Assembly (NCBI RefSeq): GCF_000263195.1
Contig: NC_018748.1
Span: 1,488,001-1,552,000 of the forward strand
Source of the DNA: Emticicia oligotrophica DSM 17448
GTDB taxonomy: Bacteria; Bacteroidota; Bacteroidia; Cytophagales; Spirosomataceae
Reading direction: 5' to 3'
Length of the DNA: 64,000 bases
Part shown: one piece after another, positions 44,506 to 53,913 of the stretch
How the letters are laid out: each line of letters starts with the position of its first letter
Position numbering within the stretch: the stretch's first letter is position 1
Program-made: the position numbers and the translations under genes
The notes under the pieces: model-generated
Databases searched by the model: none
The model's input: the letters and a program-made list of their open reading frames with translations, nothing else
Told to the model about the DNA's origin: nothing

Positions 44506-45108
44506 TTATTTTTTCGCCCCAAACTTATTTTCAGTACCGTTTATTAGGCGACTGATATTTTGGCGATGCATGATAGTTAAGATTAAGAAAACCACCCAAG
44601 CAAAGCCAATGGCGTAATTATCGGCATTATCATTCCATAAATTGAACATCAATTGAATAGGGAAAGCTAATCCGCCTAAAATTGAACCTAAGGATACATA
44701 TTTTGTAGCAAGTACTATTACTAAAAATACTAAAAAGCAACCTAAAGCAGCCCAAGGAAAAGTAGCAACCAAAACCCCCATTGAAGTAGCCACGCCTTTT
44801 CCACCTTTAAATTGGGCAAAAATTGGGAAAATATGCCCCATAATCACGGCTAAGCCCATAAGTAAATATAGATACTGAGTGATATCTGACATAAACAAAC
44901 CAGCAGCTTTTACAGCTAAAAAACCTTTGAGGAAATCGACAATCAGAACAATGATACCTGCTTTTTTGCCAAGTGTACGAAGAGAGTTGGTTGCCCCAGC
45001 ATTTCCACTTCCATGTTCGCGAACATCAATACCGTGAAAAATCCTACCATACCAAACTGCTGTGGGAATCGAGCCCATTAAATAGGCTAAAATAATACTT
45101 AGAATCAT
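44506..45108 (-). CDS. plsY: Glycerol-3-phosphate acyltransferase PlsY
   Basis: 200-residue membrane enzyme that transfers acyl from acyl-phosphate to glycerol 3-phosphate. The three conserved loops are present: GSIPTAVWYGR with HGSGNAGATNSLR (about 12-45), FKGGKGVATSMG (about 101-112) and a C-terminal cytoplasmic region with HRQNISRL. Five membrane helices can be seen. It supplies the substrate of PlsC (4396-5124). Confidence 0.95.
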   Translation of the reverse strand: MILSIILAYLMGSIPTAVWYGRIFHGIDVREHGSGNAGATNSLRTLGKKAGIIVLIVDFLKGFLAVKAAGLFMSDITQYLYLLMGLAVIMGHIFPIFAQFKGGKGVATSMGVLVATFPWAALGCFLVFLVIVLATKYVSLGSILGGLAFPIQLMFNLWNDNADNYAIGFAWVVFLILTIMHRQNISRLINGTENKFGAKK

Positions 45109-45186
45109 TAAGGTTATAGAAAACTTTTAAGGTGAGTTGGCAAAATTAATCAAAATTGTGCTATTTCATGATAGTCACCCATAAAA

Positions 45187-45225
45187 AAACACATAAGATA
45201 TTGATATACAAAATCTTATGTGTTT
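45187..45225 (-). terminator. Terminator of the glycogen synthase gene
   Basis: 13-bp perfect stem (AAACACATAAGAT / ATCTTATGTGTTT) with a 13-nt loop. On the minus strand the stem is followed by a run of T residues, as required for ending the upstream gene. Confidence 0.8.
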
Positions 45226-45258
45226 AAAAGTATCGTCAATAATTGTATATTTTGAAAA

Positions 45259-47127
45259 CTATATACGTGTTATACCCTTACGTTTCAGGGCTAAATCGTG
45301 AGCAGTATCGTAGTACGAACGTAGATTTGTCCAATCAAATACTTCTGAGATATTCTCTACTCTATTACGCTGCATGATGCGGTCACGTCGGTTCATTGTT
45401 ACGAACTTAAAGAGAATTTCGGCTAGTTGGTCGGCGGCTTTATCAAAGTTTTTACGCTTACGATTAACCACATATACCCCTACGTTTTCGAAATCTTTCA
45501 TGAGTTGCATAATGAAATCACCAAAGCCTGATAAATCACTCGTTACAGTAGGAATTCCTCTTACAACACACTCTAGCGGCGTATATCCCCAAGGTTCATA
45601 ATAACTCGGGAAAATGCCCAAATGGCATCCACGCACAAACTGGCTGTATTCCATTCCAAAAAGTGGGTTGGTAGGAGAAATAAAATCTGGGTGATACACA
45701 AATTTTACGCGGTCTTGTTCGTGGTTAAGTAAATTGGTTTCCTTCAAATAATTGGTAATATCATCGGGTTGCTTCAAAAGGTGCGTCACCGTATGAGGAA
45801 GTTTTTTGGTCTTCCAAGTTTGAATTGTGCGGCGTAAACGTAATCTCCAATATTCATCAACAAACTGATTTAAGTCAGGAAGATTTGGGTCATCGTTTGA
45901 TGCCGAGGCATGGAATAGATGTTCTCCAATTTGTTTTTCCATAGCCTCACAGGTTTGTCGAATCTCTTCCATTACAGCCCTCGACTGTAGCACCTCTGGG
46001 TCTATCGAATGAACAGGGTTTTTAGTAATGATAAACATCACGATTGTCGTATCAATACCTGCCTGAACAAGTTTGAAGTTCAAACGTTTGAGAGCTTCAA
46101 GTGTAAGGTCATATCCTTTGTTTCTAAATTCGTAGCGGCCTGAAGTAAAGAAGTAGAGTGTATTATCTAAATCCCAAGAATAACTTTGGAAGAAGTGCCC
46201 CATCACAAATTGATGGATTTTTTCTTTATATTTCAAGTGAAGATTCTGGAATTCATGAATAGCTGCAAAACGTGTAACATTCAGACCATTCGGTAGAATC
46301 AAATCACAAGTTCGACCGAAAAACACCTCACATTCTTTAGCTGTCACATCACTTACTGTAGTGAGTACATGCGATTTTTGGGCAGCTAAACGTTCAATTT
46401 TCGCTTGTGCTTCTATTCCATAATGGCGTGCTTCCTGTTCCCAATCATATCCTGATAGTTTTTCGTAAAAATCAGGCTCATTTCCAGCGATATAACGCCC
46501 CAACATGGTGGCATGTGTAGTAAATACGGTCGAAATTGGCACATTATCAGTGCGAATATCTATCAAAGCAGTGGCAACCATCCACTCATGAAAATGAGCC
46601 ACAACCTCGTTTTTGCTCCCAAAAGCTTCACCAAATTCGGTCAAGAAAACCCTAATCATCTCACCTAGAGCAATCACTTGGTCAACCAATGGCTCAGCAT
46701 TTAAAGTTGAAATTTGGTGTCTTTCCCAAAGTTTAAACTTTAAATCGTTGGTATCATTCAAAATTGACTTGAAATCGAGCAAAACAATTTTGGGTTTGCC
46801 CGTAACCAGCCAACGGCCATAATGGGCATCAAAGCCCATTTCTTTCATTTTTTTTACAACTTTCCCAAAAGGCGATTCATCGAGGTCTGCAATTGGTTCA
46901 AACTCAATCATTGCCGTATTAGGGAAGTACGGGCCAACGAGACAGTAATTTTCGCCCCACTCCTCAACCATTGAAGGTACTTTCGAGCGAATTACTGTAT
47001 AAATTCCACCAACTTGGTTACATACCTCCCAAGCAATCTCCATCAACATTGGCTTCTTTTGTTCACGCGGCTTAATACTAATAGTTTCTTCTGATTCTTT
47101 CTTTAATTTTGCTTTGGTTGTTGCCAT
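45259..47127 (-). CDS. Glycogen synthase, GT3 (eukaryote-like) type
   Basis: 622-residue glycosyltransferase of family GT3, the UDP-glucose type known from fungi and animals and present in Bacteroidota. Characteristic pieces are EIAWEVCNQVGGIYTVIRSK (residues about 29-48), FTTHATMLGRY, LPNGLNVTRF (about 277), the C-terminal donor-site motif SYYEPWGYTPLECVVRGIPT (about 518-537) and the SGRYEFRNKGYD segment. It lacks the N-terminal KTGGL of bacterial GT5 GlgA. A lysine-rich first 25 residues precede the domain. It is monocistronic with its own terminator. Confidence 0.92.
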   Translation of the reverse strand: MATTKAKLKKESEETISIKPREQKKPMLMEIAWEVCNQVGGIYTVIRSKVPSMVEEWGENYCLVGPYFPNTAMIEFEPIADLDESPFGKVVKKMKEMGFDAHYGRWLVTGKPKIVLLDFKSILNDTNDLKFKLWERHQISTLNAEPLVDQVIALGEMIRVFLTEFGEAFGSKNEVVAHFHEWMVATALIDIRTDNVPISTVFTTHATMLGRYIAGNEPDFYEKLSGYDWEQEARHYGIEAQAKIERLAAQKSHVLTTVSDVTAKECEVFFGRTCDLILPNGLNVTRFAAIHEFQNLHLKYKEKIHQFVMGHFFQSYSWDLDNTLYFFTSGRYEFRNKGYDLTLEALKRLNFKLVQAGIDTTIVMFIITKNPVHSIDPEVLQSRAVMEEIRQTCEAMEKQIGEHLFHASASNDDPNLPDLNQFVDEYWRLRLRRTIQTWKTKKLPHTVTHLLKQPDDITNYLKETNLLNHEQDRVKFVYHPDFISPTNPLFGMEYSQFVRGCHLGIFPSYYEPWGYTPLECVVRGIPTVTSDLSGFGDFIMQLMKDFENVGVYVVNRKRKNFDKAADQLAEILFKFVTMNRRDRIMQRNRVENISEVFDWTNLRSYYDTAHDLALKRKGITRI

Positions 47128-47324
47128 GTTGAATATCTAATTTATTAAAACACAAGGTTGAATTAGCTTAAAATTTTTAATAATAACAATAAAAAATTTA
47201 ACTTTTCTAACAGAATTTATGCAAATTTATTGATTTTAAAGAATATCCTTTTTTTTCACCGTACTTTGTATTAGCAAATCTATCATATTCATTCTTTTTT
47301 CTGGTTGAGATTCCGTTATTTTTT

Positions 47325-48230
47325 ATGCCCAAACGCTCAAATTATTGGTTAGGAGCTTTATTGGTTTTTGGAGCTGCGTTTGGTTTTGCTTTAAAAGGTA
47401 TTTTCATCAAATCGGCCTACCAATATGGGGTAGGAACCATCTCCCTACTTTCCCTCCGATTTATATTTGCTGCTCCTTTCTATATTTTTACTATCTTAAG
47501 AAAACGCTTCAAAGAAGAGGCACACCCAAAAGTATCTACCAGCACTTGGCTTAAGTTATTTGGGGTTGGGTTTATTGGATACTATATTTCGGCTTACTTT
47601 AACCTTTTAGGTCTGAATTATATTACTGCGAGTTTAGAGCGAATCTTGCTTTTTGTCTATCCTACTTTTGTCTTAATCTTGAGTGCTATCATTTTCAAAA
47701 AGAAGATTTCTCCTTTGCAATGGTTGGCTTTGGGTATTACTTATTTCGGTATCTTCATTGCTTTTTTAAAGAACTTCGATGCTCACCAACAAAAAGATAT
47801 TTGGCTAGGAGCCTTTTGGGTAGTTTTAAGTGGTTTTACTTATGCGTTTTATTTAATCAGTAGCGATGGGCTTATCGCTAAACTTGGTACAACTCGTTTT
47901 ACCTCTTGGGTTATTTTATCAGCTTTTGTTCCTACCCTTATTCACTGCTATACCGTTAATCAATTAAATATTTTAAATTTTCCTATTCCTGTTTATACCA
48001 TTTCGTTGTCAATTGCCGTTTTCTCAACGGTTTTACCAACTTTTATGTTATCGGAAGGAATCAAAAGAGTTGGCTCAGGAAACGCTTCCATCATTGCTAG
48101 CATCGGACCAATTTTTACGATTGTGCTAGCCACAACGTTTTTAGGCGAAACGATTTGGCTTGAACAAATTATAGGAACTGTTTTTGTACTTATCGGCGTA
48201 TTTTTGATTAGTTGGAAAGGGAAAAAATAA
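47325..48230 (+). CDS. EamA/DMT family transporter
   Basis: 301-residue membrane protein with about ten helices arranged as two EamA repeats (about residues 8-140 and 153-298). The first repeat opens with LGALLVFGAAFGFALKGIF and ends with WLALGITYFGIFIAFL; the second ends with LEQIIGTVFVLIGVFLISW. A substrate (metabolite or amino acid export) cannot be assigned. It stands alone after a 197-bp gap. Confidence 0.82.
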   Translation: MPKRSNYWLGALLVFGAAFGFALKGIFIKSAYQYGVGTISLLSLRFIFAAPFYIFTILRKRFKEEAHPKVSTSTWLKLFGVGFIGYYISAYFNLLGLNYITASLERILLFVYPTFVLILSAIIFKKKISPLQWLALGITYFGIFIAFLKNFDAHQQKDIWLGAFWVVLSGFTYAFYLISSDGLIAKLGTTRFTSWVILSAFVPTLIHCYTVNQLNILNFPIPVYTISLSIAVFSTVLPTFMLSEGIKRVGSGNASIIASIGPIFTIVLATTFLGETIWLEQIIGTVFVLIGVFLISWKGKK

Positions 48231-48360
48231 ACAAGAAATGAACAAAACTTGTACCTATATATCTAAATGAAGCCATAACGAATCATTAACACTATAACAC
48301 TATAAAATTACCACACAATTTCACTAATTTTGAATGATTATTTGAATCAAAAACCAAAAA

Positions 48361-49281
48361 ATGAAATACCTCATCACTGCTATTTGCCTATTATTTACGC
48401 TCACTTCATGCCAAAACAAAAACGAACAGAAAAACCTTCAGCTCTCTGATACTCAAGAGTTCAGAAAATACTGGTTTAATAATCAAGCCGAAATAAGTAG
48501 CTACGATTTACAACAGGCTCGCTACGGAAAAAAACATGTGGGCGAAGCTGTAATGGTTTTTGTAACTGAAGATTTTAGACTAGATAAACAAGTAAAGCTC
48601 GAATCAGATGCTCGTGAAAAAGCAACCCCAGTTTTGAAGCTAAATTTTCTAAAAAAGTTCATTACAGGTATCTATGATTACTCCATGTATTCATCAATCT
48701 TTACCCCTGTACAAACCAACACCTACCCTGCTACTTTAAAAGTGACAAACACGAATCAAGAATGGTGTGGACAAACATTTACCCAATTAAACTATCATCA
48801 AAATGGCTATCAAGTTCTAGGAAAATCTTATTTTGAAGAAGAAGTTTCGGATGATTTTCATGTTGATTATGCATTGCTTGAAGATGAATTATGGAGTAAA
48901 ATTAGACTTTCTCAAACCGAGCAACTGCCCATTGGCAATGTAATGATGATTCCGAGTATGACTTCTTTACGCCTTCGCCACAAGCGTGTATTGCCCGAAA
49001 TGAGCAAGATTAAACTTGAAGCTTATAAAGGAGATTCAACGTTTAAAGGTACAGAACTGATGGACTACAATATTCATTATCCAGAGAGTAAACGTGACCT
49101 CAGAATTATTTTCGAAAAAAACTTTCCGCATCAAATTATCGGCTGGGAAGAATCTTATGAAGAAAACAAAAAGCGGCTAACTACCAGAGGAGTTTTGAAA
49201 GCGACCATTCGCAATGATTATTGGAAGAAAAATATGCCTGCTGATACCATTTATAGAAAACTATTGAAGTTGAAATACTGA
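48361..49281 (+). CDS. Lipoprotein of unknown function
   Basis: 306 residues with a lipoprotein signal (MKYLITAICLLFTLTSC; lipidated Cys17). The mature part is rich in charged and aromatic residues, has no repeats and no catalytic motif that could be recognised. Similar Cytophagales proteins exist by impression and are sometimes mislabelled as septum formation inhibitors; this is not supported by any motif here. It lies 130 bp after the DMT transporter and 67 bp before a second lipoprotein gene; the latter pair may be co-transcribed. Confidence 0.72.
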   Translation: MKYLITAICLLFTLTSCQNKNEQKNLQLSDTQEFRKYWFNNQAEISSYDLQQARYGKKHVGEAVMVFVTEDFRLDKQVKLESDAREKATPVLKLNFLKKFITGIYDYSMYSSIFTPVQTNTYPATLKVTNTNQEWCGQTFTQLNYHQNGYQVLGKSYFEEEVSDDFHVDYALLEDELWSKIRLSQTEQLPIGNVMMIPSMTSLRLRHKRVLPEMSKIKLEAYKGDSTFKGTELMDYNIHYPESKRDLRIIFEKNFPHQIIGWEESYEENKKRLTTRGVLKATIRNDYWKKNMPADTIYRKLLKLKY

Positions 49282-49348
49282 TTTTTTTATTTTTGTAAAA
49301 AGTTGCCCCAAAAAGGCTGACTTACAAATACTTAAATGATTTCCCTCA

Positions 49349-50125
49349 ATGAAAAAGCCAGCTAATTTTTTCCTAATTGCTTTAATTATCGTCTTTTTAG
49401 CTTCTTGCGGCGAAAAGAAAACTCAAAAAACCGAAAATACTGCCAACAGTCCGGCTATTCATACATTGGTATTTATTGATAAAACTGCCAGTGTTGATGT
49501 GTCGAAGCCTTTTGTAGCACAAAAATATCAGCAAGCCCTCAATAGCATCATTGAGGAAAATGTGAGGAAATCGGGTGATAAATTTGAAATTTATTATATC
49601 CACGAAAATACCGCTAAAGGACGTTGTTTATCGCTTACTTGTCGAACCGAAATGGAAGATACAGAGGGAGTCAATGCAACCGATTTAGAGGCTATCAAAA
49701 CTAACTATGACCTCTCCATTCGAAAAGAACGTTCTTTTGTCTCAAAACAAGCATTAGCACGCCTCAATGCTGAAAATACAAGCGAATCGAACCGCGAAAC
49801 CAATATTTTAGCAAGTCTACCAGTCATTGCGAAAGCATCAGAGTCGGGAGCGATTGTGAAGGTATATTACCTAAGTGATATGGTTGAAAGTGTGAAAAGT
49901 GGGCGTGATTTTCAGATTAAACCACCAAAAGATAATTCAGAAGCAGAAAGCTGGGCTAAAGCTGATGCCGATAAATACAAAGACTTAGCCTTGAATGGTC
50001 CAGATATTTCGATGATTTTACCTTTTGAAGCAACCAGTTCTATCAAAGAAAATAACCCAACAATTACTTATTATTGGACTAAATTATTTGAGAACTTAGG
50101 TGTGATGAGTGTTCAAGAAATGTAA
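49349..50125 (+). CDS. Lipoprotein with a VWA-like domain
   Basis: 258 residues with a lipoprotein signal (MKKPANFFLIALIIVFLASC; lipidated Cys20). After a linker, TLVFIDKTASVD (about residues 40-51) has the D-x-T-x-S pattern of a MIDAS-like metal site at the end of the first strand, and YYLSDMVES (about 179-187) could be the later Asp-bearing strand. This suggests a divergent von Willebrand A-like fold exposed in the envelope. No enzyme motif is seen. It follows the other lipoprotein gene on the same strand. Confidence 0.68.
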   Translation: MKKPANFFLIALIIVFLASCGEKKTQKTENTANSPAIHTLVFIDKTASVDVSKPFVAQKYQQALNSIIEENVRKSGDKFEIYYIHENTAKGRCLSLTCRTEMEDTEGVNATDLEAIKTNYDLSIRKERSFVSKQALARLNAENTSESNRETNILASLPVIAKASESGAIVKVYYLSDMVESVKSGRDFQIKPPKDNSEAESWAKADADKYKDLALNGPDISMILPFEATSSIKENNPTITYYWTKLFENLGVMSVQEM

Positions 50126-50144
50126 CACAATTCTCCGAATTGTG
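50122..50144. repeat. Second copy of the CACAATTC-type palindrome arm
   Basis: This 23-nt stretch is identical to 7832-7854, the left arm of the long hairpin after uxaB. It begins inside the last codons of the lipoprotein gene (the TAA stop lies within it) and is itself nearly palindromic (CACAATTC..GAATTGTG). Confidence 0.7.
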
Positions 50145-50158
50145 CTGTAGGAAAAGAA

Positions 50159-50193
50159 AAACGGCGATATATCTTTCGATGTATCGCCGTTTC
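50159..50193. terminator. Terminator hairpin between the lipoprotein gene and atpG
   Basis: AAACGGCGATA pairs perfectly with TATCGCCGTTT around a 12-nt loop between two convergent genes; A- and T-rich flanks allow use in both directions. Confidence 0.75.
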
Positions 50194-50213
50194 TGATATA
50201 TAAGAACTAATAA

Positions 50214-51098
50214 TTAGTTTCCTTTCAAAGCTTCTGCACCACCCACAATTTCCAAAATTTCTTTTGTAATGGCAGCTTGGCGACTACGGTTATATTCGAT
50301 TTTCAAATTACGTAATAACTCGTTGGCGTTATCAGTTGCTTTATCCATAGCAGTCATACGAGCACCGTGTTCAGAAGCATTTGATTCTAAAACGGCTTTG
50401 AATAACTGCATTTTGATAGCCTTTGGCATTAATTCTAATACAATTTCTTCTTCCGATGGTTCGAAAATATAATCTGTATTAGCAGCTTTAGCGTTATCAT
50501 CTTTTTTCTCAACTAAAGGAAGCATTTGCTCTACACGAATAATCTGCGTAGCTACGTTTTTGAATTCGTTGAACACAATTTCAACTACATCATATTTTCC
50601 ATTTGCAAAAGCTGCCATTGCTTGCTCTGCAGCTTGGCGGGCAGTAGCAAAACTCAAGCGTTGGAAAATATCCATAAACTCGGTATTTGTCTTGAAGCCA
50701 CGCTTTTGTAATGTTTCACCACCTTTTTTACCCAAAGCCATGATTTCAACATTACCTTTAGCTAATTGAGCAGGGTAGTTTTCGTTAATATGAGCCACAG
50801 TGGCCTTTACAACGTTTGCATTAAATGCACCGCAAAGTCCTCTATCAGAAGTAACAACGATTACTAAAACCTTCTCAACAGAGCGAACTTGAGTATATGG
50901 ACTCGCTGTTCCTACCTCAGTATTAGCCGATACCGCAGAAATCAACTCATTGAGTTTCGTTGCATACGGACGCATCTGAGTAATGGCATCTTGTGCACGA
51001 CGAAGCTTCGCCGCTGATACCATTTTCATTGCCTTGGTAATCTGTGTTGTAGAGTTTACCGAGGTAATTCTATTTCTAACTTCTTTTAATGAAGGCAT
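50214..51098 (-). CDS. atpG: ATP synthase gamma subunit
   Basis: 294-residue central stalk subunit of F1. The N-terminal helix MPSLKEVRNRITSVNSTTQITKAM (read within residues 1-24), VVTSDRGLCGAFN (about 79-91) and the C-terminal helix ending RSRQAAITKEILEIVGGAEA are diagnostic. It is 92 bp downstream of atpA, a gap filled with heptamer repeats. Confidence 0.96.
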   Translation of the reverse strand: MPSLKEVRNRITSVNSTTQITKAMKMVSAAKLRRAQDAITQMRPYATKLNELISAVSANTEVGTASPYTQVRSVEKVLVIVVTSDRGLCGAFNANVVKATVAHINENYPAQLAKGNVEIMALGKKGGETLQKRGFKTNTEFMDIFQRLSFATARQAAEQAMAAFANGKYDVVEIVFNEFKNVATQIIRVEQMLPLVEKKDDNAKAANTDYIFEPSEEEIVLELMPKAIKMQLFKAVLESNASEHGARMTAMDKATDNANELLRNLKIEYNRSRQAAITKEILEIVGGAEALKGN

Positions 51099-51109
51099 CT
51101 TTTTATTAA

Positions 51110-51185
51110 ATTAAGAATGTAGAATGTAGAATTAAGAATTAATTATGCTAAAAAACATTCCTAATTCTTAATTCTCAATTCTTAA
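51110..51185. repeat. Two opposed heptanucleotide tracts in the atpA-atpG gap
   Basis: 51110-51144 reads ATTAAGA, ATGTAGA, ATGTAGA, ATTAAGA, ATTAATT in exact period 7; 51165-51185 reads TTCTTAA, TTCTCAA, TTCTTAA. The two tracts are complementary, so the gap can fold into a long A/T hairpin inside an essential operon. Confidence 0.65.
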
Positions 51186-51190
51186 TTGTA

Positions 51191-52768
51191 TTAAGCGTAT
51201 TTCTCTGCTAATTCTTTACCTACTTTCTTGATAGTGTCAGTAGTAGCATCATCTAACTTACCAGCCGCAAGGTTTGTAATAACCTCTGGGTTTTGGCTCT
51301 TCAATAATAAAGCGAATTCGTTTTCGAATTCTTTTACTCTTGCAACAGGTACTTTGTCTAATACACCGTTGATTGAAGCATAGATAATAGCAACTTGCTC
51401 TCCTACTGATACTGGCGAGAATTGAGCTTGCTTTAAGATTTCTTGGTTACGACGTCCACGCTCGATAGTCAAACGAGTAGCAGCATCTAGGTCTGAACCA
51501 AACTTCGCAAAAGCTTCCAATTCACGGAACTGTGCTTGGTCAAGTTTCAATGTACCAGCTACTTTCTTCATTGATTTAATCTGAGCATTACCACCTACGC
51601 GTGATACCGAGATACCTACGTTAATCGCTGGACGAATACCTGCATTGAACAAGTTAGACTCCAAGAAGATTTGTCCGTCAGTAATCGAGATTACGTTTGT
51701 AGGGATATAAGCAGAAACGTCACCTGCTTGTGTTTCGATGATTGGAAGGGCTGTTAATGAACCACCACCTTTCACTTTAGATTTCAATGATGGCGGTAAA
51801 TCGTTCATTTCACTTGCAATAGCATCATCAGCGATAACTTTTGCAGCACGCTCCAATAAACGGCTATGTAAGTAGAATACGTCACCTGGATAAGCTTCAC
51901 GGCCTGGTGGACGACGAAGCAATAATGATACTTCACGGTAAGCTACGGCTTGCTTAGAAAGGTCATCGTAGATAACCAATGCTGGACGGCCTGTATCACG
52001 GAAGTATTCACCGATAGCAGCACCCGTAAACGGAGCAAAGAACTGCATCGGAGATGGGTCAGAAGCACCCGCTGCTACGATTACTGTGTAATCCATAGCA
52101 CCATATTTACGTAATGTCTGCTCAACAGCCTTAATTGTAGAAGCTTTTTGACCACAAGCTACGTAGATACAATATACAGGTTCGCCTTTGTCGTAGAATT
52201 CTTTTTGGTTAATGATGGTGTCAATACAAACGGCAGTCTTACCAGTTTGACGGTCACCGATAACCAACTCACGTTGGCCACGGCCAATCGGAATCATCGC
52301 GTCAATAGCTTTGATACCTGTTTGTAAAGGCTCAGTTACTGGCTGACGATAAATAACGCCTGGTGCTTTACGCTCCAAAGGCATTTCAAAAGTTTCTCCT
52401 TGAATAGGGCCATTGCCATCGATAGGCTCAGCCAAAGTATTTACAACACGGCCTACGATGCCATCACCTACTTTTACAGAGGCGATTTCACCTGTACGTT
52501 TTACTGTTGCACCTTCTTTGATACCTGCCGAGTCACCTAACAATACCGCTCCTACGTTGTCTTCTTCGAGGTTAAGTGCTAAGGCTTTTAAGCCATTTTC
52601 AAATGCCAGCAATTCACCGGCTTGAACTTTTGATAAACCGTATATACGTGCTACACCGTCACCGATTTGTAGCACTGTACCAACTTCTTCGAGTTCGGCT
52701 TCGGTTCTTGCACCTGCCAATTGCTCACGCAGGATAGCCGAAACTTCGTCTGGTCTAACTGATGCCAT
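51191..52768 (-). CDS. atpA: ATP synthase alpha subunit
   Basis: 525-residue non-catalytic F1 subunit. It has [17 protein letters not shown] near the N-terminus, the P-loop GDRQTGKT (about 171-178), the alpha-specific [19 protein letters not shown] (about 288-306) and the C-terminal domain. It is the first gene of a two-gene unit with atpG. The genes for the a, c, b and delta subunits are not upstream; instead comB lies there on the other strand. Confidence 0.97.
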   Translation of the reverse strand: MASVRPDEVSAILREQLAGARTEAELEEVGTVLQIGDGVARIYGLSKVQAGELLAFENGLKALALNLEEDNVGAVLLGDSAGIKEGATVKRTGEIASVKVGDGIVGRVVNTLAEPIDGNGPIQGETFEMPLERKAPGVIYRQPVTEPLQTGIKAIDAMIPIGRGQRELVIGDRQTGKTAVCIDTIINQKEFYDKGEPVYCIYVACGQKASTIKAVEQTLRKYGAMDYTVIVAAGASDPSPMQFFAPFTGAAIGEYFRDTGRPALVIYDDLSKQAVAYREVSLLLRRPPGREAYPGDVFYLHSRLLERAAKVIADDAIASEMNDLPPSLKSKVKGGGSLTALPIIETQAGDVSAYIPTNVISITDGQIFLESNLFNAGIRPAINVGISVSRVGGNAQIKSMKKVAGTLKLDQAQFRELEAFAKFGSDLDAATRLTIERGRRNQEILKQAQFSPVSVGEQVAIIYASINGVLDKVPVARVKEFENEFALLLKSQNPEVITNLAAGKLDDATTDTIKKVGKELAEKYA

Positions 52769-52838
52769 ATAATTCTTTATGATGAGTTTTGAATGTAATT
52801 TTTTAAGAAACGTGTGCTGTACTCTTAATTTTCGGCTG

Positions 52839-52846
52839 CAAAATTA
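52839..52846 (-). promoter_or_regulatory. Candidate -7 box of atpA-atpG (TAATTTTG)
   Basis: Minus-strand TAATTTTG fits TAnnTTTG exactly, about 70 nt before the atpA ATG. Its presence supports atpA-atpG having its own promoter. The -33 element is unclear. Confidence 0.4.
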
Positions 52847-52945
52847 CGATACGATTTTCACAATTCCGATATTTTGCTTAAAAAAAGATTAAAAATGTAG
52901 GATTTTTTTTAGAATTTGGAACTTAATTGAAGAAGTTTTGAACAA

Positions 52946-52978
52946 AAAATTGACAACTTTGCAAAACTTGTCAATTTT
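52946..52978. repeat. Inverted repeat in the atpA-comB divergent region
   Basis: AAAATTGACAA pairs with TTGTCAATTTT around an 11-nt centre. A second small hairpin follows at about 52986-53009 (TTTTTTGGCA/TGCCAAAAAA). As they lie upstream of two divergent genes, they are possible operator sites rather than terminators. Confidence 0.45.
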
Positions 52979-53049
52979 AAACACTTTTTTTGGCATCTTT
53001 GCCAAAAAATCTCATAATTCGAAACGACACCGTTTTATATTGCATTACG

Positions 53050-53757
53050 ATGAAAAATATTGATGTTTGTTTAACTCCCGATTTACTTCACCTACATAAA
53101 ATTGATAATACGATTGTTATTGTTGCTGATATTTTTCGTGCAACTTCTTGTATGGTTACAGGCTTTGCTTATGGTGTAAAAGCCATTATTCCAGTTGAAA
53201 CCGTAGAAGAATGTCAAGAATTACAGGCCAAAGGTTTTATTGCCGCGGCGGAACGAAACGCCCAAAAAGTGGAGGGATTCGAACTTGATAATTCTCCTTT
53301 TAGCTACATGGATGAAAAGCTAATCGGTGAAAAAATTGCCATGACAACCACCAATGGCACCTATTCGATTTCAAAAGCTAAAACATCTGCTGTAAAGGTT
53401 TTAGTTGGAGCTTTTCTAAATCTCAATGCAATCGTAGAATACCTAAAAACACAGCCTTACGATGTATTGGTGCTTTGTGCAGGCTGGAAAGGGCGAACCA
53501 ATTTAGAGGATACACTCTTTGCAGGAGCAGTAGTAGATGCCGTACAAGATGAGTTTTTTGTGGCCGAAGATAGTGCTATTATGTCTATGAGACTCTATCA
53601 ACAAGCCAAAGACGATATGCTTGGATACTTGGCAAATTCATCGCATATTCGCCGTTTGCAACGCTTAGGTATCAACAAAGATATTAGCTATTGCTTACAA
53701 CGTGATTTGTATGATGTTGTGCCTGTACTACGTGGAAATGAGTTGGTGAATATGTGA
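53050..53757 (+). CDS. comB: 2-phosphosulfolactate phosphatase family protein (ComB)
   Basis: 235-residue magnesium-dependent phosphatase related to ComB, which makes sulfolactate for coenzyme M in methanogens. The family blocks VIVADIFRATSCMVTGFAYG (residues about 25-44), MTTTNGTYSI (about 100-109), LVLCAGWKGRTNLEDTLFAG and AEDSA are present. The frame is open from 52990, but the 20 extra residues are atypical, and MKNIDVCLTPDLL at 53050 fits. Members in Bacteroidota have no proven role; a link to sulfonate metabolism is possible. It is transcribed alone. Confidence 0.85.
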   Translation: MKNIDVCLTPDLLHLHKIDNTIVIVADIFRATSCMVTGFAYGVKAIIPVETVEECQELQAKGFIAAAERNAQKVEGFELDNSPFSYMDEKLIGEKIAMTTTNGTYSISKAKTSAVKVLVGAFLNLNAIVEYLKTQPYDVLVLCAGWKGRTNLEDTLFAGAVVDAVQDEFFVAEDSAIMSMRLYQQAKDDMLGYLANSSHIRRLQRLGINKDISYCLQRDLYDVVPVLRGNELVNM

Positions 53758-53819
53758 TATTTTATCTTTGAGGATAATGAGAGATAAATTGAAAGGTAAA
53801 AAATACGAGAACAAAATTT

Positions 53820-53884
53820 CCCCTCCTTTTTTCAAGGAGGGGTGGCAAAATTTTGACGAAGTCGAATTTTGACGGGGTGGTTGA
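53820..53884. repeat. Left inverted repeat of the DUF559 element
   Basis: About 65 nt with two hairpins: CCCCTCCTT/AAGGAGGGG (53820-53842) and CAAAATT..GTC/AATTTTG around GAA (53846-53871), ending ACGGGGTGGTTG. It matches the reverse complement of 54254-54313 over its length, apart from changes inside the second hairpin. Confidence 0.8.
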
Positions 53885-53913
53885 ACATTGGAGTAATTTT
53901 TTAGAAAAAAACT

